Shown here piece by piece: positions 12,113 through 23,959 of a stretch of 64,000 nt of DNA. The position numbers and the translations under genes are program-made. Source of the DNA: Muraenolepis orangiensis (Eukaryota; Chordata; Actinopteri; Gadiformes; Muraenolepididae); NCBI GenBank assembly GCA_027704905.1, contig CM051005.1, forward strand, positions 16,916,544 to 16,980,543, given 5' to 3'. The number at the start of each line of letters is the position of its first letter. Positions within the stretch are counted from its first letter, which is position 1. Below the pieces are notes generated by a model, which searched no databases, was not told the origin of the DNA, and saw only the letters and a list, made by a program, of their open reading frames with translations.

Positions 12113-12970
12113 GTATTTACTTGGAATTCTATGGCCCTGGAACAACAGTTGACAACCAAAAATGATGAAAAAGCATATTAACTAAAGTTTAGGATGGAAA
12201 CACGGGAAGCACTGGCAACATATTTGACAACATATACAACATAAGTGCATGGGAACAAAAGACTAAGAAATCAGATAAGTGGTAGACAACGGATGGATGG
12301 ATGGATGGATGTATAGTTTACTATAGTATTGTTGTGGGAATTCATACAGCGGAAGGGAATGGGCAGTAAGCATTCCATCGTACTTGTTGCAAATGGCAGT
12401 TTGAATCTTGAATCTTTAGTCTCTCTCTTTAATAAGGGAACAGGAAATAATGGCAAATAAACCAGTGAATGAACAGGTCTATTGCCCTCTAGTGGCCCTC
12501 AGCAAAACCTGAAGCTGGAGTCGTCACAGGACCCTCCCTTCTTTGGACGTTCCCACAGAGCATAGAGTGACCGTCATGGTCATGGTGACCCGATCTCGGA
12601 TGTTCCCGAGCAGGACCCCTAGACTGTTACTCTGGTCTGTACCCCTCCCAGTCTTCAAGCTAGTTTAGAAGCCCACCTTGAACCCAACAGGGATGCAACA
12701 AGCGGCAGATGGTTTGCACTGGTTAGCCCTCGATGAGGTGAGGGCCAGGAGGTGGCCTGGTGGAGACCATGAGTTTGATGGAGGGAGCACATGAAGGGTG
12801 AAGTGGGTGGACCCATATTGTCAGAGGTAGAGGGGGTTTGGCGCCTCTTGAATTGCCCAATGAACATCAGAACCAATTCCCATGTCCCATTCACTAGTAG
12901 GGGGAGATCCCTTGTTGACAGGCAGACCCTCTGGCCTAAAAAGATGAGTTCAGGTCACCAAGCTGCATTC
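12113..12970. other. Duplicated non-coding stretch, no gene recognised
   Basis: Matches 48710-49780 inverted. Contains a (GGAT)n run near 12295-12312. The moderately GC-rich part 12480-12960 looks like retroelement-derived sequence but has no frame I can name. Confidence 0.5.
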
Positions 12971-12974
12971 AAAG

Positions 12975-13560
12975 GGATACAAGATACAAGATACAAGATT
13001 TTTACTGGCCATTTGTAACAAGTACATAGGAATGCTTACTCCCCATTCCCTCCCGCAGTATAAATCTCCAAAACACCATCAAATTTAAAATAATATATAC
13101 AACAAAATAAACAAAAAAAGAGCAGCAAAGTGACTTAAATGATATGTACATTTTTTGTTTATTTCACAAGTAGTGCAGTAGCATCATGAATCCAGTGCAG
13201 TACAGTGCAGTAACTGTGAAGAGTCCAGAAAGTCCAGCAAAGTATGTAAGTGTAATGACAATGTTATGAAAGTGGCAGCACTCCTAGCAGTTCAGTAGGC
13301 GCACTGCCTGTGGATAAAAACTATCCTTCAACCTGGTAGTACTTGTACGGATGCTGCGCAACCGGCGACCAGATGGTAGGGGGGAGAAGAGACTTATGGA
13401 GAAGTGGCACATGGTGTTCCGCATGTGTCCTGCACAAACTTGACCCAGGGAAGGTAGCTGCTTCAAGAGGTAGGGCTAATGGACACAAGGCACCTCAGGA
13501 TTTTCTCCCACTCATGAGAAGACATTGTGTTGTCGGCCCATCGTATTGGGGATGGAAGCC
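12975..13560 (-). mobile_element. LINE 3' end
   Basis: Minus-strand ORF2 C-terminus with the common ending LFSPLPSGRRLRSIRTSTTR then DSFYPQAVRLLNC (13466-13284), then a 3' UTR ending in (CAAGATA)n at about 12976-12998. Present in both inverted copies (plus strand 48120-48715), so older than the duplication. Confidence 0.85.
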
Positions 13561-13739
13561 AGGTTCGGAGCACAGTTCTGATTTGCATTTCCATTACTTA
13601 CTTTGCTACGTTTAAACCAATCCGGGTTGGATGAGCTTGTGTAAACTCGTGTAAAGCTTGTGTAAACTCAAGCTTTACAATCAATGTTTTAACACTTAGT
13701 ATGACTTTTCCCACACTCGAACACAACTCCTACCGTCTC

Positions 13740-13988
13740 GTACTCCCTCAACACACACACACACACACACACCAGAACACACACACACACCTGTGCCTAA
13801 ATGACTTTACAACTCTACTAAACTGTGCACATCTGATAACTGATATCACTTGAACACGCTACAATATTATCATTACCAACACAACAGAAATAGGGTTACT
13901 ACATGTAACTACTACATGTACACATTGGCGATCGTTGCTGTGGCATTTAACCTCCTCACCACACCGCAAACATACACAGAAACAGACA

Positions 13989-14027
<39 letters not shown>
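13740..14027. repeat. (CA)n microsatellite stretch
   Basis: (CA)n runs at about 13749-13790 and 13988-14024 in AT-rich non-coding DNA. Confidence 0.85.
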
Positions 14028-14030
<3 letters not shown>

Positions 14031-14289
14031 ACAATGGGTCACATCTGTCAGAGCAGGACAATGCGTCTGTTGTTGTGGTTCATGGTGTCCTGCTCATCAA
14101 GGGCTCTTGCACATTCTGCATTGATGGACAGCAAAGCCAACTTGCTATTCCTTAAGTCCCCGCTGTTGCTCATCATGTCATTTTTAACATGCCGTAAATA
14201 AGAAAAGCTGCGTTCGCAGGTTACAGACGTGACAGGCAGTGTGACCGATATACACAAATGTCTGTGCAAATCAATAAATGCGTCCTTGT
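14028..14289 (-). pseudogene. hAT transposase dimerisation-domain fragment, 3' part
   Basis: The minus-strand frame encodes LPVTSVTCERSFSYLRHVKN and then LALLSINAECARALDEQD, typical of the C-terminal hAT dimerisation domain. It is interrupted at 14289 by a smaller hAT element; the flank resumes at 15220. The copy in contig 3 (46795-47060, +) has a frameshift after the CERSFS motif. Confidence 0.8.
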
Positions 14290-15219
14290 CAGTGACGTGC
14301 GGTGAGGTTCGTGGCTGGAGAGGCACTGACTCTTTCTTAGTCAGATAAATATATGAATTTAACAGAGTAGCATAAATTCACCATTCAACTGTCTGCTTGC
14401 ACATTGACTACTGGTTATGTTTAATAACCCATATCAGCATATTCTTTACACACACACACATACAGTAGGTAAGGTACAGATTTGGCCAAAGAAGAACGTT
14501 ACATTTATGGCGGCTCAGAGAGAGCACTCTGCACCCTCCGTGTGTTCTTAATGTGCATCACAATTCATACTCATTCAATACTAATTAAAGTATAAACAGT
14601 CCGCAACAAAAAGACAAATGTAGATAAAGAACTTGTGTGTGACGGTAAGTCGCATAAAATCATCAGGAAAATACACACCATAAATAAAGTTTTTTTCTTA
14701 TCTTATTTTATATACAAGATATAAAAATGATGGACAAGATAAGAAAAATAATGGAAGACCGGCATCGTCTTCCATTATTTATCACTTCCAGTTTTGATTG
14801 AAAGTCAAGTTTTGAGAAATGTTTTAGCTTATATATAAAATCTTCCATTTGTCCAGTCAGATATAAACTGACTGGTGCGGTGCACTTGACTTTCTCTACT
14901 TGACTTTCTTAGCTAGCATATTACCCACAATGCCCTTTGTCTGTAACACGCCCCCCAGGGAGGCAGAGGTACTGGCTGCCTCCCTTCCTGCTTTTTCACT
15001 GCGGCGTTATGTCAGATCAGCAAGACTAATATGTTATACACATAGGTGAAATACATGACCTAGACTATGGAATGTGAGGACATAATAAAAGTGTGTACAG
15101 CCATTCCATTGGTGACATACAGAGAGATCAATGCGCTCAACCCAGTCATTATTATTTTTACATTTCATGATGACCGGGGAGGCACTGCTTCCCCTGCCTC
15201 CCCTGACCGGACGTCACTG
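14290..15219. mobile_element. Non-autonomous hAT element nested in a hAT transposase fragment
   Basis: Begins CAGTGACGTGCGGTGAGG and ends in the inverted equivalent (CCGGACGTCACTG). Flanked by a perfect 8-bp target duplication GTCCTTGT (14282-14289 and 15220-15227), the hAT hallmark. Inside are a hairpin (AATAATGGAAGAC and GTCTTCCATTATT near 14750-14785) and, only in this copy, about 52 bp copied from a factor-H-like exon and intron (14638-14689). Confidence 0.9.
14638..14689 (+). repeat. Captured piece of CCP exon end plus splice donor
   Basis: TGTGACGGTAAGTCGCATAA and the following ~30 bases match the 3' end of CCP exon D and its intron (17466-17518; 33443-33490). The contig 3 copy of the element (about 46440) lacks it. 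Confidence 0.75.
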
Positions 15220-15345
15220 GTCCTTGTAAGGCCAGAGAAGGGAGAGAAATTTGTGCGTAGTGATAGTTTGTCCCTGTTTTCGCTTACTTTTCCAATTTCG
15301 AACTGTGTTCATTTATTTGAGTATGCTAGCTGGCTACATTCATAG
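15220..15345 (-). pseudogene. hAT transposase fragment, 5' continuation
   Basis: Follows the second copy of the GTCCTTGT duplication, so it was contiguous with 14028-14289 before the inner insertion. Short and degraded; the exact frame upstream is uncertain. Confidence 0.5.
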
Positions 15346-15357
15346 ACAGTATATAAG

Positions 15358-15860
15358 GCTACATTAGCCAAGTTCACGCCTTAACGTACAACAACCCCCA
15401 ATAGCTCTCGCGAGACTTACCAGTTTTAATTGCTAAAAGTCGGTAGAGAATAATTCCTTTTCAAAACTATCATTAAAATGGTCAAACTTTTAAAATTATT
15501 TTTCTCTGATATATGTTTTCATAACAAAATCTTGGGGTTTCTTAGCACTTGCTAGGCCAAATTGTGGTGTTGCTGTAGCAACTCCAAGCTACCGCCTGGC
15601 GCCGCCTCTGTCCATAGGAGACAATTTTGGACGTTGGAAATCAAAAACCAAAAGAACATCTAACCCCTGTATACATCCAATGCCCACATACAATGATATG
15701 CAAGCATATGTTCATGCTAGGCTAACGGTATTGAAGAACCAAAAGGTAAATATGCATTCATGTCGAGGCGGTTGCCTTTCCCAACTTTTTTGGTTTTGAT
15801 GCAGTGTATTTGCTTGGTTAAACCTTTGCACACTGGTTTCACAACAGTTTACTGAGGGTG

Positions 15861-15891
<31 letters not shown>

Positions 15892-16448
15892 GATTCATCC
15901 ATCTTGCTTCTCTTTCTGTCACCAAACTCTCCCCATGTGGCTTTCCCCAACTCTCCTTTGGTTCTCCCCTTGATTGGTTGATTGACACCAGCAGCCTCAG
16001 CCCCACACACGCAGGCAGCCATTAGAAAAACAAGAATAGCACCACAATGAATTATCACTGCAGATTTTTATTTATTTTATGTTTGTGTACATTCAGTGAC
16101 TTGTTTCTAAACACATTATACATATAATCTGTCTAAGAAAACAAAATACAAAACAAAATAGTATTTGGTTTTAAACAGTCATCAGTCAAGGTAATGTTAT
16201 CTTTGCAAAGGCTGGTCAAATTTAAAACCAAGTCAAGTTTACACATACCTTCCACATGCCTTCTGAAACCATGCCCAGGCTTCTGCTTTAGGACACCACA
16301 CCAGTATTTACTGCACCGCTTCTGTATTTACCAGCTGATAAGTGAGGTTTTTTAGTTTGTGTAATCCTAAGCAATGATTAACTTCTGTGGTTCTATATAA
16401 TTCCCTCAGCTAAACAACTCTGCAGTGAGATCCCTGAATGGTACTAAG
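15358..16448 (+). promoter_or_regulatory. 5' flank and probable promoter of the contig 2 first factor-H-like gene
   Basis: Duplicate of 1078-1936, with a GT/G-rich tract (15858-15892). A probable TATA box (TCTATATAATTCCC) at about 16392 lies about 55 bp before the ATG. This copy alone has a 235-bp inverted repeat unit inserted (16022-16258). Confidence 0.55.
16022..16258 (-). repeat. Inverted repeat arm upstream of exon 1
   Basis: Reverse complement of 16735-16975 (intron after exon 1 and the fossil CCP). The arms enclose exon 1 with a loop of about 475 bp. Confidence 0.8.
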
Positions 16449-19400
16449 ATGAGCTCCAGAGATTTTGCGGTCGTTTTTCTGATTGGATTCGCTGTGGCCG
16501 TAAATTGTAAGACATTTCATTTAATAATTATTTTTCATGCTGTTCTTGTTTTCCAAAACAACTTAAACTCTCTGTCTATTTTAATATTTTAATGTTTTGC
16601 CATTAAAGCCATTGGATGCTCACCTCCAACATTGGCTAATGGTTATTTTGTAGGCCAGCTATGCCCAGGGTTTTGTCTTATGCCTGTGATACTCATTTTA
16701 AACTTGATTATTAGTGGAGTAAAATTCCACGCACAAATGGAAGGCATGTGTAAACTTGACTTGGTTTTAAATTTGACCAGCCTATGCAAAGATAAGATTA
16801 CCTTGACTGATGACTGTTTAAAACCAAATACTATTTTGTTTTGTATTTTGTTTTCTTAGACAGATTAAATGTATAATGTGTTTAGAAACAAGTCACTGAA
16901 TGTACACAAACATAAAATAAATAAAAATCTGCACTGATAATTCATTGTGGTGCTATTCTTGTTTTTCCAAAACAACTTAAACTCTGTCTATTTTATTATT
17001 TATTTTTTTAGCCAGTAAACCCAATGGATGCTCACCTCCAACATTGGATGATGGTTATTTTGTCCCTGAAATGGACAGCTATGACCAGGATTCGAGGCTG
17101 TCTTATGCCTGTGATAAGTTACATAAACCTGATATGGGTTATTGGTGGGGCAACAGTCAATGCACAAATGGCATGTGGAACCCTGTGCCCAAGTGTATAA
17201 GTAAGTCATTTTTTGAAGAGACTAAATGTACGCATCTATGTGGACGAATACGTTATACGCCTGTGAAATGTAGCATTTAATTTCCTGCATTTGTTTCAGT
17301 TAGGAGCCATTGCTCTTCTCTGATTATCCCCAATGGTGAAATCAATAACGGCGACAAAACGGACCACGAGATAGGTGACACCATCGTATTTCAGTGCAAT
17401 GAAGGATTTAGCCCGAGAAGACAAGAGGTGCGATGTGAGAATGGAGACTGGAATCCAGCTCCCAAATGTAACGGTAAGTCGCATAAAATCATCAGGAAAA
17501 TACACACTATTAATAAAGGACAGAAATCGCACTTATTGGGCGATTTCAGAAATCGCACTTATTGGGCGATTTCTTATTGTATATTGTATATTATTGTATA
17601 TTTTAAGTATAGTTATTCTCTTAAAGCGGACCGGATACTATCTGGAGTGAGTTTTTATTGTTTTACAAGGGATGTTCAGAAAATGTGTTGATTTTTAAAA
17701 CCTACTACCATTTTGTATTTCCTAGTGCCCTACAGAGTGAAACTTTCAACTTCTTTTCTCCTCTTTGTTTTACAGCCGTTTCTGGCTCAGGTCCATCTAC
17801 TGATGTAGGGGGTAAGTCGGGACAGGATGTACCACTCCTCAGAACCCTCAGAACCCGCCTTAACAGCCCTCTACAAGAAATATGTGGTGGCTTTTAGCCA
17901 GTGGTGGATAAGCAAAGTATTACATATACTGTAGAAAGTATTGCAAATATAAATAATACTTGAGAAGCAAAGTTAAAAGTATGACTTCATGTGTTGATGT
18001 GAAGGGACATTCAGTCCTTGTCTTACCAACCTGTTGGTTACGTGGCTATGATCTAGTGCTCTTGAAGGAGGGATGTTGACTTTCTGATTTCTTAGAATAT
18101 TTAGAACTTTGAAACAAACAATAATTCAGAACTATTTTGTATTTACTATATGGGGAGAGTCAAACATCTCCTCTTTGCTTTACAGCCGATATACCATCAG
18201 CCTCTGGTGGCACAGATCCATCTACTGATAAACAGGAAGGTCCAAGTAAGTACTCACTAGCCTGATTATCAGCCTGAATTGATATGTCATAAGTGGGTGG
18301 GATTCAGGGGCTGGTACCAGACAAGGTACATGCAGTATACCCACCTAACTCAGAACCAGCCTTAAAGCCCCTCTTCATCCTCATTGTATGGTGGTTTAGC
18401 CAATGTTTGAGAACATACTTTACCCATATCATATCTTATACGCTCTGCATGTTCTACTCAACCAATATATACAGATATAAATATACTATATAATATACAG
18501 AATGAAGAATGACAGTACCTAAGTACACACTTGAGTACCGAATGTAAAAGTATGACCTCATGTTATGATGTGCCCTTAACTTAGTTGTTAGCTAAAGTGT
18601 TGATGAACTAGTTCTGGTTGAGCTGATGGTCTTCCTTTTTCACAATGTCACTGATCAAAAAACACACCGTGTAAAGTAAAACATAAATATGTCTTCTGAC
18701 TTTGTCACACGACAGATTAAATGTATAATGCGTTTAGAAACAAGTCACTGAATGTACACTGACTTCCACATTGATTGGTTAATATTTCATATTTTGGACA
18801 CTAGGAAGTTTATAATATTTTTTCACTTTTTCTCTTCATTGTTTTAAAGTTGATGGATGTGGAGCCGTACCAGAAATAGAGGATGCAAAAGCAACCTGTT
18901 TGCTTTTAGCGTACTCTACAAGTGCAACAGATTCCACAGACTTGTGGGTTCTGTTTCTCGGATATTCTGTTACACGGATGGAACTTGGTCCTCCCCACTT
19001 CCACGTTGTGAAGGTTCGTAACAAAAACGTTAGGCTAATTACCGATAGTAAAAGACACCAGGGTACATATTAGCAGATGTGTTCCTTACTGTGTGGACAC
19101 GTCTCATTTTAATGTCAACTGAATCCAACTTCTGAAGAAATAAGAATAGAATACTGCTTTCATTTGAGGATAAAACATGAATTGAGGTGAAGCATGGATG
19201 TCAAATTATTGATTTATTATTGCTGATAAAGTAAATGACCTCAAATATATCATGGTCCAGTCGATATAGACATTTAGAAATTAAAACCCTAAGATAATCT
19301 CTTAACTTGTGTTTATTGGGCGATTTCAGAAATCGCACTTATTGGGCGATTTCTTATTGTATATTGTATATTATTGTATATTTTAAGTATAGTTATTCTC

Positions 19401-21129
19401 TTAAAGCGGACCGGATACTATCTGGAGTGAGTTTTATTGTTTTAACAAGGGATGTTCAGAAAATGTGTTGATTTTTAAAACCTACTACCATTTTGTATTT
19501 CCTAGTGCCCTACAGAGTGAAACTTTCAACTTCTTTTCTCCTCTTTGTTTTACAGCCGTTTCTGGCTCAGGTCCATCTACTGATGTAGGGGGTAAGTCGG
19601 GACAGGATGTACCACTCCTCAGAACCCTCAGAACCCGCCTTAACAGCCCTCTACAAGAAATATGTGGTGGCTTTTAGCCAGTGGTGGATAAGCAAAGTAT
19701 TACATATACTGTAGAAAGTATTGCAAATATAAATAATACTTGAGAAGCAAAGTTAAAAGTATGACTTCATGTGTTGATGTGAAGGGACATTCAGTCCTTG
19801 TCTTACCAACCTGTTGGTTACGTGTCGATGATCTAGTGCTCTTGAAGGAGGGATGTTGACTTTCTGATTTCTTAGAATATTTAGAACTTTGAAACAAACA
19901 ATAATTCAGCACTATTTTGTATTTACTATATGGGGAGAGTCAAACATCTCCTCTTTGCTTTACAGCCGATATACCACCGGCCTCTGGTGGCACAGATCCA
20001 ATTACTGATAAACAGGAAGCTTCAAGTAAGTACTCACTAGCCTGATTATCAGCCTGAATTGATATTTCATAAGTGGGTGGGATTCAGGGGCTGGTACCAG
20101 ACAAGGTACATGCAGTATACCCACCTAACTCAGAACCAGCCTTAAAGCCCCTCTTCATCCTCATTGTATGGTGGTTGATCCAATGTTTGAGAACATACTT
20201 TACCCATATCATATCTTATACGCTCTGCATGTTCTACTCAACCAATATATACAGATATAAATATACTATATAATATACAGAATGAAGAATGACAGTACCT
20301 AAGTACACACTTGAGTACCGAATGTAAAAGTATGACCTCATGTTATGATGTGCCCTTAACTTAGTTGTTAGCTAAAGTGTTGATGAACTAGTTCTGGTTG
20401 AGCTGATGGTCTTCCTTTTTCACAATGTCACTGATCAAAAAACACACCGTGTAAAGTAAAACATAAATATGTCTTCTGACTTTGTCACACGACAGATTAA
20501 ATGTATAATGCGTTTAGAAACAAGTCACTGAATGTACACTGACTTCCACATTGATTGGTTAATATTTCATATTTTGGACACTAGGAAGTTTATAATATTT
20601 TTTCACTTTTTCTCTTCATTGTTTTAAAGTTGATGGATGTGGAGCCGTACCAGAAATAGAGGATGCAAAAGCAACCGTGTTTTCTTTTAGCGTACTCTAC
20701 AAGTGCAACAGATTCCACAGACTTGTGGGTTCTGTTTCTCGGATATTCTGTTACACGGATGGAACTTGGTCCTCCCCACTTCCACGTTGTGAAGGTTCGT
20801 AACAAAAACGTTAGGCTAATTACCGATAGAAAAAGACACCAGGGTACATATTAGCCGATGTGTTCCTTACTGTGTGGACACGTCTCATTCTCTCATGTCA
20901 ACTGAATCCAACTTCTGAAGAAATAAGAACAGAATACTGCTTTCATTTGAGGATAAAACATGAATTGAGGTGAAGCATGGATGTCAAATTATTGATTTAT
21001 TATTGCTGATAAAGTAAATGACCTCAAATATATCATGGTCCAGTCGATATAGACATTTAGAAATTAAAACCCTAAGATAATCTCTTAACTTGTGTTCTTG
21101 TCCTCATTTAGGTTGTCGGTTCAATTATA
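16449..21129 (+). CDS. Factor-H-like gene, contig 2 first copy (multi-exon, one exon frameshifted)
   Basis: Secreted CCP protein of the factor H/RCA type. Exons: signal 16449-16506; CCP-C 17012-17200; CCP-D 17300-17473; linkers 17776-17811 (36 bp) and 18186-18245 (60 bp); CCP-B 18850-19013 (164 bp, 1-nt deletion); linkers 19556-19591 and 19966-20025; CCP-B 20630-20794; mini-exon 21112-21129. All but the 164-bp exon are phase 1-1, so skipping that one restores the frame. It is the only locus here keeping intact C and D CCPs; the others carry fossils of these. Linkers and CCP-B sit in a 1780-bp tandem unit (17776 to 19556). The 3' terminal exon is not identified. Acting in complement control is inferred from the domain and from synteny, not shown. 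Confidence 0.65.
16606..16755 (+). pseudogene. Fossil CCP exon (type C)
   Basis: Has the GCSPPTL and NGYF start but frameshifts afterwards; the intact version follows at 17012. Confidence 0.7.
17012..17200 (+). CDS. CCP/sushi exon, type C (intact)
   Basis: 189 bp, phase 1-1, donor GTAAGT. Cys in NGCSPPT, LSYACDK, NSQCTNG and VPKC; the Trp is in NGMWNPVP. Looks like a typical fish factor H CCP. Confidence 0.9.
   Translation, partial: PVNPMDAHLQHWMMVILSLKWTAMTRIRGCLMPVISYINLIWVIGGATVNAQMACGTLCPSV
17300..17473 (+). CDS. CCP/sushi exon, type D (intact)
   Basis: 174 bp, phase 1-1, donor GTAAGT. Cys in RSHCSSL, VFQCNEGFS, EVRCENGDW and APKC. Only 3' fragments of this exon survive elsewhere (4219-4259, about 33403-33448, 57400-57445). 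Confidence 0.9.
18850..19013 (+). pseudogene. CCP-B exon with 1-nt deletion
   Basis: 164 bp instead of 165: GCAACCTGTTTGC at about 18891 where the contig 1 exon has GCAACCCTGTTTGC. The frame breaks before the second Cys. Confidence 0.85.
20630..20794 (+). CDS. CCP/sushi exon, type B
   Basis: 165 bp, phase 1-1, four Cys and the GTWSSPLP Trp motif intact; nearly identical to 42291-42455. Confidence 0.85.
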
Positions 21130-21249
21130 GTAAGTTTGAACCTTTTAACACTAACCCTAACCCTGCTTTGCTGTGCTTTGCTGTACCAGACTGCTGTGAT
21201 TGGTCAACCACTTAGAGCGTGATTCCTGCAGCTAAAAACACCACTTTTA

Positions 21250-22812
21250 GTTGGGTCCAGAACCTCAGTTCCGTGACCGTTCTCTGGCTAAGATGTTTTC
21301 ATGATTGATTTGACTTCCATGAGGGCCAAATCCAAGATGTCTGCTGGCGCCATCTTGACACATTTACTTTTAAACCAGAGCGCCTAGAATCATGTATGAA
21401 GACACCGTTTCATGTGAGTCGACCACAAGGATTCAGATTCTGACATCAGTTTGAGGTTATGACATTGTTTGGACAAATCCAAGATGGCCGCAATCAAGTA
21501 CAGTGAAAATGTAACTTTTCTAGGTAAGATGTTTTTCTGTACATTTTACTTTTGCTATAACCTTTCTTAAGCTATTTGATCATTTATCCTGGTATGTCAT
21601 GACATTATATATATATATATAATTTATCCTGTTGATATAATTGCATACCCCTGCTAACCACCTGTTGAATACTTACCTATGTATCTTTATAATTATATAC
21701 CTATAATTCTGCACATATCTCATACAGACCTTTTGTAAGTTATTTTAAACCAGTTTTTATACCTAGTAGACTGTCTTTACATCTTATTTAACCACTGTAA
21801 ATTATATATTACCATGCACTTTACTGCAACATTTGCACTTTGGTTAGATGCCAAATTATTTTCGCTGTACTGTGCTGTGCAATGACAATAAATGTGAATC
21901 TAATCTCATTACCTTTCAAATGATGAATAACACACCAAGGTTTAAATAAATATAACTTGGTTGGCACACTGATTTTAAAGAGATGAGTTGGTCAGTTTAG
22001 TGGGTTTGCTCAGAGGGACGTGTGCATGGAGGAAGGTTTTCTTACTGAACACCCGGTCCTCGCAAGTCACTGGTGAACTTCTCCTCTCGCGCAGCACGGG
22101 CTGAGTAAGAGTCTGCAATGAGTTAATCGGAGGCAGGCATGGATGATGTAGGATGTGGAGGCCGGGTTGAACGGGAAGGAGCCAAACTCATGCATGTATG
22201 CGGCCAGGTCCTGCACACACGGCTCATCTTCTCTCATCCGTTCTGGGGCGTTCCATTCCATGTGCTTCCTCACGGCTGGTTTTCGGTCGGCCGGAGTGGA
22301 TCTGGGCCACATGGTGGTCTATCTCTTTAAAATCAGTGTGCCAACCAAGTTATATTTCTTTAAACCTTGGTGTGTTATGCATACATTTGAAAGGTAATGT
22401 CATGACATACCAGGATAAATGATCAAATATAGTTTAAAAAGTCAAATGTACTCAAATATATCTTGCCTAGAAAAGTTACGTTTTTACTCTACTGGATGGC
22501 GGTCGTCTTGGATTTCTGCAGTCCAAACAATGTCCTAACGTCAAACTGATCAGAATCGGAATCCTCGTGGTCGACTTACACAATAAAGTGTCTTCATACG
22601 TGATTCTAGGTGCTCTGGTTCAATATGAAATGTTTCAAGATGGTGCCAGCAGGCATCTTTGAATCGGCCCTCTGGCAAGAAATCTTGGGATATTTGGGAG
22701 GAACCTGGGGGCTATTTATTTTTATTTTTATAAAGGTCCATAGAAGTCAAATCAATCATCAAAACATCTAAGCTAGAGACTGGTCCAGGAATTGAGGTTC
22801 TGGACCCGACTT
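21250..22812. repeat. Foldback (long inverted repeat) structure, copy 2
   Basis: Left arm 21250-21607 plus 21911-21985; right arm 22325-22812 in reverse complement. TTGGGTCCAGAACCTCA at the left end answers TGAGGTTCTGGACCCGA at the right end. The left arm is split by an AT-rich insertion of about 300 bp with CATTA target duplications. Centre 21985-22325 is GC-richer with a minus-strand coding-like frame. Confidence 0.8.
21990..22330 (-). other. Coding-like centre of the foldback structure
   Basis: Minus frame starts MWPRSTPADRKPAVRKHMEW and continues through HEFGSFPFNPASTSY. Codon-like composition differs from the AT-rich arms. Copies at 7850-8190 and 43650-43990 differ by short indels at a repeated ATGC motif, shifting the frame. 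I do not recognise the protein; it may be a captured exon or chance. Confidence 0.35.
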
Positions 22813-23680
22813 TAAGGAGGGCCGAGGCAAATGTGTTACATGATGACGTCGCTCAAGTCTGCAATCAGCCTTTTCAGGACTTTCTACTTTCTGTTGTAGA
22901 TGAGATTATCCCTCTTTGTCGACTTACTTTGTAGACCTTATATATACACAAAAAGAGTAATACAACACACTAAAGGAAAGGGAAACCCCACAAAAGAGTA
23001 ATACAACACACTAAAGGAAAGGGAAAACCCACAAAAGCATCATGCCTGGCAACGTGTTTCATTGTAATTCCTTCTGCATTGCATGTTACATATCTAACAC
23101 ACGCCAACTCAAAGATCAGATTGTCATTTAGTTTGTGTTAATGTTTTAGCAAATATGCAACCTATCCTAGTCTTACTCAGTTTCTTAATAAGATGTTTTT
23201 GTTTTAAGGATGTTGGTGAAGACCTGAACATATTGGGCTGTGACCTTCACCTATCTACATTAGTAAATGGGGAGTGTGTCTTTAAAAGGCTTTTTTACTT
23301 TCTGGACAGAATTGTCTTCACACACTATACGATAAGTGATGAACGGTTTCTATCCACTTATAAGCTAAACAGTTGAATATTATTTGCCTAACGTGTTTAT
23401 TGGCAAGCCTCAAAAACTCAAAGGTCATCCTCTAGTCCTTCATTCTGAAACATTGCATTACATTTTTTTGGAAAATGTGAATAAAACGCAGCTGTGATAA
23501 TAAAGAACAATCCAAAAATAGTAAAATGTTCTCTGAAGTTCTTTTGGAAACCACGCAATGTGTTCCGTAGTGATTTGAAGAGGAGTGTGTAGGGGTGCCA
23601 TCATGTCCCGTCAGTTCCCTTCCTCATTAGTGCGTCTGAAAACATGAGACAATGAGAATATATTTTATTTAACTGCACAG
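22812..23680 (+). other. Duplicated 3' flank, no certain gene
   Basis: Near-identical to 44474-45319. Contains a 39-bp direct repeat (about 22963-23040) and a short frame (23155-23376) that I cannot assign. It might hold the missing 3' exon of the factor-H-like gene. Confidence 0.4.
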
Positions 23681-23959
23681 AATATTTGGTGGCCCAAAAG
23701 TACCTCCACGGGTATCCCTGCTTTAAGATCCAGTTATCAAGGGTTCAACTTGATCTCTTTGGTCCATCAAACCGGGCTCCCGTCAGACAACATATAAGGA
23801 TCCAGCAGTCATGTCCCGAAGGGGCGGAGTTAAGCCTTGTTTCCTGTTTCTACCAGATAGATATTCTGAGATATTCTGCTGAAGATGAATATGAAGCGAT
23901 AGAAAGAAAGAGAGACGGTCACCCAGATTCGTACTTCCCCAAAGTACATTATTTTCTCA

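Larger units (their letters stand above)
17537..21097 (+). repeat. Tandem units of linker-linker-CCP-B, first array (2 units)
   Basis: Two 1.78-kb units. The internal junction near 19312 joins ACTTGTGTT (the region before the mini-exon) to TATTGGGCGATTTC (the intron after CCP-D). The same junction recurs near 37815, 39188 and 40970. Confidence 0.85.

Noticed and set aside
18836..19024. Minus-strand frame starting MLRTFTTWKWGGPSSIRVTE in each unit
   Set aside because: Antisense of CCP-B exons.
21150..21170. CTAACCCTAACCCT telomere-like motif
   Set aside because: Only two repeats; too short to be interstitial telomeric sequence.
22963..23040. Direct repeat with regular spacing, considered as CRISPR-like
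   Set aside because: Only two 39-bp copies in a vertebrate genome; simple tandem duplication.
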